NCBI GenBank assembly: GCA_036567085.1
Contig: DATCVG010000061.1
Coordinates: forward strand, 1-13,991
DNA: 13,991 nucleotides
Reading direction: 5' to 3'
From: Methylopumilus sp036567085
GTDB taxonomy: Bacteria > Pseudomonadota > Gammaproteobacteria > Burkholderiales > Methylophilaceae
Shown here: positions 1 through 5,916 of the stretch, one piece after another
Position numbering within the stretch: the stretch's first letter is position 1
How the letters are laid out: each line of letters starts with the position of its first letter
Notes under the pieces: generated by a model
What the model was told of the DNA's origin: nothing
The model's input: the letters and a program-made list of their open reading frames with translations, nothing else
The model's database searches: none
Translations under genes and position numbers: made by a program

Positions 1-1
1 A

Positions 2-421
2 GATTTAGATAAAGATGTTATAGGCATAGAGTCATCCCAAGAACATTTTGCCACAATGGACTCATTATCTTTAGATGAACAATTAATCATGCTTAGAGCA
101 GTTTTAAAAAAGACAGAGAAAGAGAGATTATCCGACTACAATTTACTTATGAGAGACTATCTTTCCGCTGATGTAGAACAAATACGTCATACCGATGAGC
201 GATTAACGAGCAAGTTATTACCAGAAGCGTTGTGGGCTAAAATTAAAGTTCAGCTCATGGATGAGAGAAATAAAAAAATGGTAGCAAAAATTAAAGAACT
301 TTCAAAAGATAAGCAGTTATTCATTGCAGTAGGAGCTTCACATCTTGCGGGTCAAGATGGTCTGTTAAGTCAGTTAAGGCAATCAGGATTTAAAATGTCT
401 CCTATGAAGGCCTTTGAATAA
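2..421 (+). CDS. TraB/GumN family protein, C-terminal part (5' truncated by window)
   Basis: The reading frame is open from base 2, so the gene begins outside the window. 139 residues are visible, ending in TAA at 419-421. The visible part matches the C-terminal half of the TraB/PrgY/GumN family: an IESSQEHFATMDSLSLDEQ segment, a DERNKKMVAKI helix with the family's conserved Arg-Asn, and the near-terminal block AVGASHLAGQDGLLSQLRQSG, with the conserved Gly-x-x-His-Leu-x-Gly. Members are thought to be metal-dependent hydrolases or peptidase-like proteins of the envelope, but bacterial roles are poorly defined. The signal peptide and N-terminal half cannot be seen. An ATG at 56 is internal to the conserved domain and is not the true start. 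The next gene follows at once, so the two are probably cotranscribed. Family assignment is good; function is not known. Confidence 0.8.
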   Translation, partial: DLDKDVIGIESSQEHFATMDSLSLDEQLIMLRAVLKKTEKERLSDYNLLMRDYLSADVEQIRHTDERLTSKLLPEALWAKIKVQLMDERNKKMVAKIKELSKDKQLFIAVGASHLAGQDGLLSQLRQSGFKMSPMKAFE

Positions 422-422
422 T

Positions 423-1199
423 ATGAAACACCAAGTTATTTCATCTCGCGGAAATCAACACTTTAAGCATTTAAAAAAACTTAACGAATCACCGCGTTAT
501 CGCCACGAAGTGCAGCAAACAATTTTAGATGGGATGCACCTTATTGAATCTTACGCGGAACGTTTTGGTTCTCCTGATTCAGTAGCTTTAATCGAGGGCG
601 GTAATATTGATAAAATTACATCTTATCTTAATGAAGATACACATGTATTAGAATTCCCAGCAGGACTTTTTTCTGAAATAGCCCCTGTCATATCGCCTAC
701 GGGCATTTTGGCTTCTATTAACATCCCGCATTTGGAAGTACCAAAAAAACAAAACTGTATTTTATTATTAGAGGATATTCAGGACCCAGGTAATTTGGGC
801 AGCATATTAAGATCTGCAAGTGCCTCTGGTGTTGATCTTGTTTACCTGTCTGATCACTGCGCCGACCTTTGGTCACCTAAAGTTTTACGAGGTGGCCAGG
901 GTGCTCATTTTAATCTTCCATGTATTGAGAAGGTAAACTTTCCAGATATTACAAAAACATTCACTGGAAAAATTTTCGCAACAACATTAAGTGGAAAATC
1001 CATTTTTCAAGAAGACTTGAAAGGCCCTGTCGCATTTATTTTTGGGAACGAGGGAAATGGTATTCATTCAGAAACGATGCGATTAACTTCACATTCAATT
1101 CATATACCCATGAAAAAAGGAATTGAGTCTTTAAATGTTTCAGCAGCTGTCTCTATATGCCTATATGAAAAATATAGGCAAGAACATTCTAATGTTTAA
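423..1199 (+). CDS. SpoU/TrmH-family RNA 2'-O-ribose methyltransferase
   Basis: A SPOUT-class SAM-dependent enzyme that methylates the 2'-OH of a ribose in rRNA or tRNA. Using the ATG at 423 it has 258 residues. An N-terminal substrate-binding region (about 1-105) precedes the catalytic domain. Motif 1 is at about 118-132 (DIQDPGNLGSILRSA, with the catalytic Asn-x-Gly-x-x-x-Arg). Motif 2 is at about 207-213 (FGNEGNG). Motif 3 is at about 228-249 (IPMKKGIESLNVSAAV), which forms the SAM-binding knot. A TTG nine bases upstream (414) is in frame, but the Shine-Dalgarno-like GAAGG at 406-410 sits 12 bases from ATG 423 and only 3 from the TTG, so I prefer the ATG. The target nucleotide cannot be told from sequence; RlmB-like or TsnR-like 23S rRNA modification is plausible. 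The 3' end overlaps the convergent hslO by 11 bp. Confidence 0.88.
   Translation: MKHQVISSRGNQHFKHLKKLNESPRYRHEVQQTILDGMHLIESYAERFGSPDSVALIEGGNIDKITSYLNEDTHVLEFPAGLFSEIAPVISPTGILASINIPHLEVPKKQNCILLLEDIQDPGNLGSILRSASASGVDLVYLSDHCADLWSPKVLRGGQGAHFNLPCIEKVNFPDITKTFTGKIFATTLSGKSIFQEDLKGPVAFIFGNEGNGIHSETMRLTSHSIHIPMKKGIESLNVSAAVSICLYEKYRQEHSNV
1158..1180. other. Perfect 9-bp inverted repeat beside a convergent gene overlap
   Basis: TGCCTATAT (1158-1166) and its exact complement ATATAGGCA (1172-1180) flank a five-base GAAAA spacer. The repeat lies inside the last codons of the methyltransferase gene and starts eight bases past the hslO stop on the opposite strand. On either strand it would form a compact stem-loop. 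No U-run follows it in either direction, so it is not a textbook intrinsic terminator. It could act as a 3'-end stabiliser or stall point for hslO RNA. Confidence 0.5.
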
Positions 1200-2076
1200 T
1201 TGAATCTTCTGATTCTTTAAAGATAAACCCCACTTCATTTTCGGAATATTTATAGCATTCGTTACAGAAATCACAGTGAATTGTGATTGATGATTGTTCT
1301 TCAATAATAGACTCGCATTCTTTTTTACCGATGAGACGAAGCATATTTTCTACACTTTTTTTAGAGCAACTACAGGCAAAATGAGGATGGCTTGGATTAT
1401 ATAGACGAATGGTTTCTGAAGAAAATATTGTTTGAAGAATTTTGGAAGCATCTAGTGTTGGATGAATAGCTGTAAAAGATTTATCAGCAGACATTACTAT
1501 ATCCTTCCAAGCACCTGTCGTTGAATCATGATCGAGGGCTTCCGCTGAAGAATTAAATGGAAGTTTTTGTATAAGAAGCCCATGAAAGATATTCTCTTGA
1601 GAATGAATCCATAATTTTGTTTGAATTTGCTCCGACCTTAACATGTAATTTTCAAGTAGCTCACTGATTGAATTTCCTTCCATAGGGACAATACCTTGAT
1701 AGGGTGTCTTTGCATTTTTTTGAATTAAGGTAATGATAAAGTGACCTTCTTTAATTAGATCAATAGGCGCTAGGGATTGGATAGGGCCGTTCCATTTAAC
1801 CGTACCTCTTACGCCAAAGCTTTCATTGCATTCTGCAATTAATAATTTGAGTGGCCCATTCGTTTGAATTTGTAATGTTAAGGAACCATCAAGTTTGATG
1901 GTGGAAGCAAGGAGAGAGCTTGCAACCATTAACTCACCCAATGCTATGTGAATACTCTGAGGCAAAGCTTGATGTTGAGCAGCCTCTTTGATTGTTTGAT
2001 TAAGCTTTACATAATTACCACGAATGTCAGTATTTTCAAAAATAAAACGATGTAATGTGTCTTCAGAATTATGCAT
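1189..2076 (-). CDS. hslO: Hsp33, redox-regulated molecular chaperone
   Basis: A cytoplasmic holdase that is inactive when reduced and Zn-bound, and is activated by oxidation and unfolding to protect proteins from aggregation during oxidative stress. Its 295 residues match the usual length of about 290. The N-terminal Hsp33 fold covers about 1-225. The C-terminal redox switch shows the required zinc ligands as C-x-C ... C-x-x-C: Cys235 and Cys237, then 30 residues, then Cys268 and Cys271. Two further cysteines (254 and 274) are nearby. It starts five bases after the gluQ stop, with no clear Shine-Dalgarno in the A/T-only stretch before the ATG, so translational coupling to gluQ is likely. It is third in a minus-strand operon DUF3301-gluQ-hslO. 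Its stop lies inside the convergent methyltransferase gene. Confidence 0.95.
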   Translation of the reverse strand: MHNSEDTLHRFIFENTDIRGNYVKLNQTIKEAAQHQALPQSIHIALGELMVASSLLASTIKLDGSLTLQIQTNGPLKLLIAECNESFGVRGTVKWNGPIQSLAPIDLIKEGHFIITLIQKNAKTPYQGIVPMEGNSISELLENYMLRSEQIQTKLWIHSQENIFHGLLIQKLPFNSSAEALDHDSTTGAWKDIVMSADKSFTAIHPTLDASKILQTIFSSETIRLYNPSHPHFACSCSKKSVENMLRLIGKKECESIIEEQSSITIHCDFCNECYKYSENEVGFIFKESEDSIKH

Positions 2077-2081
2077 AAAAT

Positions 2082-2966
2082 TTAAATTTTAATTTCAATC
2101 GTTTTGATTTTGGGTACAAGTGAGATATCCCATAATTGAATCGCTGTAGCCCAAAGTTTTGTTAGTGTATTTTCTTTTTCAATTAACTCATAGTCTTGCC
2201 CAAGGAATTTAAGGCATATGATCAGATTATTTTTTATATTTGCATCATTCACAGAAGCAGACTGATTTTCTTTGCTTAATTTTTTTTGATTTAAAGTTGC
2301 AATAGGTATATGGCCGTAATTCAGCGAAGGTAATGATAAATTCTTTTGTAAATATATCTGTCTTGATGTGGAATCTATAAGATCGGCACCTCTTATAATA
2401 CTGGTAATATTTTGCAATGCATCATCAATTACAACTGCTAGCTGATAAGCATAAATCCCATCTGATCTTTTTAAAATAAAATCACCAAAGTCTTTTGATA
2501 TATTTTGATAAATACTACCTTGGATCTTGTCTTCAAATGTGATGAAAATATCTTTTGCTTTGATTCTTAAAGCATGATGATCGGCATCTAATTTTTTATT
2601 TCTGCAGGTACCAGGGTAAATCATTCCATCATTCCCTATAATCGCTGAATCAGCAATTTCTTTTCTACTACATTCACAAAAATAAGTAATGCCTTGTTTA
2701 TTAAGATCAGACAGATACGCTTGATAAATATCTTTTCGATGACTTTGATAAATGATTTCATCATCCCAATGGAAACCATGTTGATGAAGCGAATTGATAA
2801 TAGCTTTATCGCTTCCTTCAACAACTCTTGGCTGATCGAGGTCTTCTATTCTGATTTTCCAAATGCCATCATTATGTTTGGCATCAAGATAGCTTGCGAC
2901 TGCAGTGACTAAAGATCCAAAATGCATTGGTCCTGTTGGAGATGGAGCAAAGCGACCGATATACAT
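2082..2966 (-). CDS. gluQ: Glutamyl-Q tRNA(Asp) synthetase
   Basis: A truncated paralogue of glutamyl-tRNA synthetase that lacks the anticodon-binding domain. It activates glutamate and attaches it to queuosine at position 34 of tRNA-Asp, rather than to the 3' end. The 294 residues fit that family and are far short of a true GluRS (about 470). Near the N-terminus is the class I HIGH-type signature RFAPSPTGPMHFGSL (5-19). Next comes IRIEDLDQPR (38-47), with the ATP and Glu binding acidic residues. A zinc site follows as Cys97-x-Cys99 ... Tyr117 ... Cys121. The KMSKS-like motif is degenerate, KLSKEN (229-234). The upstream DUF3301 stop and this ATG abut directly (TAAATG), indicating translational coupling. 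The family usually acts with a queuosine pathway, which is not in this window. Confidence 0.94.
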   Translation of the reverse strand: MYIGRFAPSPTGPMHFGSLVTAVASYLDAKHNDGIWKIRIEDLDQPRVVEGSDKAIINSLHQHGFHWDDEIIYQSHRKDIYQAYLSDLNKQGITYFCECSRKEIADSAIIGNDGMIYPGTCRNKKLDADHHALRIKAKDIFITFEDKIQGSIYQNISKDFGDFILKRSDGIYAYQLAVVIDDALQNITSIIRGADLIDSTSRQIYLQKNLSLPSLNYGHIPIATLNQKKLSKENQSASVNDANIKNNLIICLKFLGQDYELIEKENTLTKLWATAIQLWDISLVPKIKTIEIKI

Positions 2967-3281
2967 TTAAGAGACGGTATTGATATAAGGTGGAATATGC
3001 CAGTTATGCAAATTTTTGCCCAAAAGAAAAAGATTGCATTTAATTCGATCATTTGTGGAGCTACTTACCATAAATTCGTAACATCGTAATATGGCAACCT
3101 GACCTTTTTCATTACGTTTTAATGTAATTTTTTCGCAGGCAACGGTTTCATCTAAAAATTGAAGATCAAATTGTTGGGATAGATTTTTACCAAGTTGAAT
3201 TGCTAGCTCACGTTTCGAGATAGTATCAATCCAAAACCAAACGGTTGTAATTAAAAGAGCAAGAAGAATATATTCCAACAT
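2967..3281 (-). CDS. DUF3301 family small membrane-anchored protein
   Basis: A 104-residue protein with an N-terminal hydrophobic helix (residues 2-19, rich in Leu, Ile, Val and Trp) and then a soluble domain. The pattern 'QFDLQFLDETVACEKITLKR' followed by 'RCYEFMVSSS' and a polar tail matches DUF3301, a short uncharacterised proteobacterial family. The helix suggests inner-membrane anchoring; which side the domain faces is not clear. It is the first gene of the minus-strand set with gluQ and hslO and abuts gluQ without a gap. No convincing Shine-Dalgarno precedes the ATG (the upstream bases read AAACTCC), so initiation may be leaderless or weak. Biological function is unknown. The family call is from pattern memory and is fairly secure. 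Confidence 0.75.
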   Translation of the reverse strand: MLEYILLALLITTVWFWIDTISKRELAIQLGKNLSQQFDLQFLDETVACEKITLKRNEKGQVAILRCYEFMVSSSTNDRIKCNLFLLGKNLHNWHIPPYINTVS

Positions 3282-3375
3282 GGAGTTTAAATAAAAAATG
3301 TATTTTGCTATCTTAAACGGGGTTCCTAAGACTTTAATGATTATTTATATGCATCAAAACATTAATTGATATAAA

Positions 3376-3392
3376 TGCACACAAATAGTGCT
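3376..3392. promoter_or_regulatory. Candidate NtrC-type operator upstream of amtB
   Basis: The 17-mer TGCACACAAATAGTGCT has the arm layout of the NtrC (NRI) binding consensus TGCAC-N7-GTGCA. The left arm matches 5 of 5 and the right arm 4 of 5, and the 7-bp centre is correct. It lies 114 bases before the amtB ATG in the divergent spacer. AmtB is a classic nitrogen-regulated gene, so the position makes sense. Against it, I cannot find a good sigma-54 -24/-12 box (GG-N10-GC) between it and the gene. Confidence 0.4.
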
Positions 3393-3430
3393 TAAAAACA
3401 GAATAATTCGCATATTTTAGGATAAAAAAA

Positions 3431-3460
3431 TTCACAATCCCTAATTTCCATTTTTTTTAT
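3431..3460 (+). promoter_or_regulatory. Weak sigma-70-like promoter candidate for amtB
   Basis: TTCACA (3431-3436) matches TTGACA at five of six positions. Eighteen bases later comes TTTTAT (3455-3460), four of six to TATAAT, and TATAAA begins at 3460. The surrounding sequence is so AT-rich that this could be chance. It would give an untranslated leader of about 38 bases. Confidence 0.22.
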
Positions 3461-3505
3461 ATAAAATTAAGTTTAATTAAATACTAAAGATAAGGAATTT
3501 CCTTC

Positions 3506-4696
3506 ATGGATAACTTAGTTGGTGCAAATGATGTATTGTTTGTTTTATTGGGCGCAATAATGGTGCTTGCTATGCATGCAGGGTTTGCATTTTTAGAAGT
3601 AGGCACGGTTCGCCATAAAAACCAAGTGAATGCGTTAGTTAAAATTCTTGTTGATTTTTCTGTGTCGACGATTGCATATTTCTTTATTGGTTATGGTATC
3701 GCATATGGCGTTAATTTTTTATCTTCAGCAGAAGCATTATCTGCTAAAAATGGATATGAGCTCGTAAAGTTTTTCTTTTTACTAACTTTTGCTGCAGCTA
3801 TTCCTGCAATTATTTCTGGAGGTATTGCTGAGAGAGCTAAATTCAATTCTCAATTAGCAGCTACTTTTGTTTTGGTAGGATTTGTGTATCCGATTTTTGA
3901 AGGCATTGCTTGGAATAATCATTTGGGCATTCAATCTTTTCTTGAAGGTCATTTTGGATTTAAATTTCATGATTTTGCAGGTTCAGTCGTTGTGCATGCC
4001 ATGGGTGGCTGGATTGCTTTAGTTGCCGTCTTGTTGCTTGGTGCGAGATATGGAAGATATGCCAAAGACGGAAGGCTTCAAGCCTATCCGCCATCTAATA
4101 TTCCATTTTTAGCTTTAGGTGCTTGGATTTTAACTGTAGGTTGGTTTGGCTTTAATGTGATGTCAGCGCAATCTGCAAATGGTATTTCAGGTCTTGTAGC
4201 GATTAATTCTTTAATGGCGTTAGTAGGCGGCACAATTGCAGCGCTCATTGTGGGAAAAAACGATCCTGGTTTTATCCATAATGGACCACTCGCAGGACTT
4301 GTAGCTGTGTGCGCAGGATCGGATATTTTTCATCCCATAGGTGCCCTTATCACCGGTTTAGTTGCGGGCATACTTTTTGTATGGGCTTTTACGCTCACGC
4401 AAAATCGTTTAAAGATTGATGATGTATTAGGTGTATGGCCATTGCATGGATTATGTGGAGCCTGGGGTGGTATTGCAGCAGGTATTTTTGGATCCACTTA
4501 TTTTGGGGGCATGGGTGGCGTTAGTTTTATATCGCAACTTATTGGAACTTTATTGGGAGTCAGCATAGCGCTTTTAGGGGGATTGCTGGTTTACGGGGTT
4601 ATTAAGTATTTCTTTGGCATTCGATTAAGCCAAGAAGAAGAATTTAATGGTGCAGATATTTCGATTCATAAAATTGGAGCTAATACAGAAGATTAA
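3506..4696 (+). CDS. amtB: Ammonium transporter (Amt/Mep/Rh family)
   Basis: A trimeric inner-membrane channel-like transporter for ammonium uptake. The 396 residues carry about eleven hydrophobic segments. The pore signature is clear: Phe95 in the FAAAIPAIISGGIAERAKF block (external Phe gate), DFAGSVVVH with Asp156 and twin-His His164, GWFGFN (internal Phe gate, Phe216), and WPLHGLCGAWGG with the second twin-His His314. There is no cleavable leader; the first helix begins near residue 8. A Shine-Dalgarno AAGGA (3492-3496) sits nine bases before the ATG inside a small inverted repeat. The C-terminal tail (GIRLSQEEEFNGADISIHKI) keeps the GxR/EEE part but departs from the GLDxxxHGExAY ending of E. 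coli AmtB. No glnK (PII) gene is adjacent, unlike the common glnK-amtB pair. Probably transcribed alone or with weak readthrough into ispD. Confidence 0.95.
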   Translation: MDNLVGANDVLFVLLGAIMVLAMHAGFAFLEVGTVRHKNQVNALVKILVDFSVSTIAYFFIGYGIAYGVNFLSSAEALSAKNGYELVKFFFLLTFAAAIPAIISGGIAERAKFNSQLAATFVLVGFVYPIFEGIAWNNHLGIQSFLEGHFGFKFHDFAGSVVVHAMGGWIALVAVLLLGARYGRYAKDGRLQAYPPSNIPFLALGAWILTVGWFGFNVMSAQSANGISGLVAINSLMALVGGTIAALIVGKNDPGFIHNGPLAGLVAVCAGSDIFHPIGALITGLVAGILFVWAFTLTQNRLKIDDVLGVWPLHGLCGAWGGIAAGIFGSTYFGGMGGVSFISQLIGTLLGVSIALLGGLLVYGVIKYFFGIRLSQEEEFNGADISIHKIGANTED

Positions 4697-4723
4697 TCCT
4701 ATCTTTTAAAAGCTTCATATGAG

Positions 4724-4753
4724 GCCATGTTAAAATTTGCCATGGTCAAATTT
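4724..4753 (+). repeat. 15-bp in-frame tandem duplication over the ispD start
   Basis: GCCATGTTAAAATTT (4724-4738) is followed directly by GCCATGGTCAAATTT (4739-4753), identical at 13 of 15 positions. Each copy contains an ATG in the ispD frame, so the gene has two candidate starts encoding M-L-K-F-A and M-V-K-F-H. The second ATG (4742) gives the canonical IspD N-terminus. Confidence 0.7.
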
Positions 4754-5422
4754 CATATCGTTATTCCAGCAGCAGGTTCAGGTTCCAGAATGGGGCTTGG
4801 CCAGCCTAAGCAATATCTTAAAATTCATAAGCAAACCTTCATTGAGAGAGTGCTGCGAGTTTTCGAAAATATCCCACTCGTTGATTCAATTCATATTGCG
4901 CTTGACCCAAATGATAAAATCTGGAAAACACTTAACCTATCTTTACTATCAAAGGTTAGTATTCACTATTGTGGTGGTGAATCTCGAGCTGAAACAGTAC
5001 TTAATACATTAAAAAAAATAAAAAACTATGTAGATGAGGGTGATTGGATTTTGGTTCATGATGCTGCTCGCCCTGGTATAGAAGAAATAGATGTAGAGCG
5101 TTTAATGCATGCATTAAAAGATGACTCGGTAGGAGGTCTCTTAGCTTATCCTATAACTGATACTATAAAAAAATCTGATAAAGAAGATAGGGTAATTGAG
5201 TCGCCCCCAAGAGATTGTTTGTGGCAAGCACAAACACCACAAATGTATCGATATAAAATGTTATGTGATGCATTAGAGAAGTTTGATGGAACTCCAACGG
5301 ATGAATCTCAGGCGATTGAAGGTTTAGGAGTGAAGCCTAAATTAATCAAAGGTAATTTTAAAAATTTTAAAGTCACCTACCAAGAGGATCTCAGTATTCT
5401 TGAACATTTAATAGATAAATAG
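4742..5422 (+). CDS. ispD: 2-C-methyl-D-erythritol 4-phosphate cytidylyltransferase
   Basis: The third step of the MEP isoprenoid pathway: it joins CTP and MEP to give CDP-methylerythritol in the cytoplasm. From ATG 4742 it has 226 residues, close to the usual 225-236. The nucleotide-binding loop is PAAGSGSRMG (9-18) with catalytic Arg16, and KQY follows with Lys23. The later signature HDAARP is at 106-111 (Asp107 and Arg110), TQTPQ at 164-168, and NFKVTYQEDL carries Lys210, equivalent to E. coli Lys213. An in-frame ATG at 4727 adds five residues. GAGG at 4721-4724 is only two bases from that ATG and 17 from the other, so spacing does not settle the start; family length favours 4742. ispF follows with its ribosome site overlapping the ispD stop, so the two are an operon. 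Confidence 0.94.
   Translation: MVKFHIVIPAAGSGSRMGLGQPKQYLKIHKQTFIERVLRVFENIPLVDSIHIALDPNDKIWKTLNLSLLSKVSIHYCGGESRAETVLNTLKKIKNYVDEGDWILVHDAARPGIEEIDVERLMHALKDDSVGGLLAYPITDTIKKSDKEDRVIESPPRDCLWQAQTPQMYRYKMLCDALEKFDGTPTDESQAIEGLGVKPKLIKGNFKNFKVTYQEDLSILEHLIDK
5101..5118. repeat. Perfect 18-bp palindrome inside ispD
   Basis: TTTAATGCATGCATTAAA reads the same on both strands over all 18 bases and encodes the L-M-H-A-L-K stretch of IspD. No spacer separates the arms, so it is a better candidate for a dimeric protein site or simple chance than for an RNA hairpin. Confidence 0.45.
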
Positions 5423-5431
5423 GTGTTTACT

Positions 5432-5908
5432 ATGATAAAAGTCGGACAAGGTTTTGATGTTCATCGATTGGTGAAAGGAAGAAAATGTATCATTGGTGGC
5501 GTTGATATTCCATTCAGCAAAGGATTAGATGGCCATTCAGATGCTGACGTTCTTCTTCATGCCATATCAGATGCTATTCTCGGCGCAGCTGCTTTAGGTG
5601 ATATTGGAAAGCATTTTCCAAATACAGACCCTTTGATTAAAGATATAAATTCAAGAGAAATTTTAAAAAACGTCATTTCACTTCTTCAGCAAAAAAAATA
5701 TTCTATTGTAAATATTGATGCGACTGTGATTTGTGAATTGCCTAAATTAACCCCTTACATTGATCAAATTAAAAAGAATATTGCATCAGATTGCAATATA
5801 AATATAGATAGAATTAACGTTAAAGCGACAACTACTGAAACTCTTGGATTTACTGGTAGAGGAGAGGGTATTGCAGCCCAAGCTATCTGTTTAATAGAGT
5901 CTAATTAA
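5432..5908 (+). CDS. ispF: 2-C-methyl-D-erythritol 2,4-cyclodiphosphate synthase
   Basis: The MEP-pathway enzyme that cyclises CDP-ME 2-phosphate to MEcPP with release of CMP; a homotrimer with a zinc at each active site. It has 158 residues from ATG 5432 (E. coli has 159). Zinc ligands are visible as GFDVH (Asp9, His11) and His43 in DVLLHAISDA. HSDAD (35-39), GDIGKHFPNTDP and KATTTETLGFTGRGEG near the end are family hallmarks. A GTG directly after the ispD stop (5423) would add three residues. AGGTG at 5421-5425 is a good Shine-Dalgarno six bases from ATG 5432, so I take the ATG. It follows ispD as in many proteobacteria. The intervening step, IspE, is encoded elsewhere. Confidence 0.96.
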   Translation: MIKVGQGFDVHRLVKGRKCIIGGVDIPFSKGLDGHSDADVLLHAISDAILGAAALGDIGKHFPNTDPLIKDINSREILKNVISLLQQKKYSIVNIDATVICELPKLTPYIDQIKKNIASDCNINIDRINVKATTTETLGFTGRGEGIAAQAICLIESN

Positions 5909-5916
5909 GCTTTTTC

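Noticed and set aside
1202..1218. GAATC-TTCT-GATTC hairpin followed by TTT as a terminator for the methyltransferase gene
   Set aside because: Five-pair AT-rich stem with a three-base T-run inside hslO codons; too weak to call.
3420..3433. Sigma-54 -24/-12 box for amtB (GG with a TC 10 bases later)
   Set aside because: Only the GG and the final C fit; TGGCAC and TTGC are otherwise not matched.
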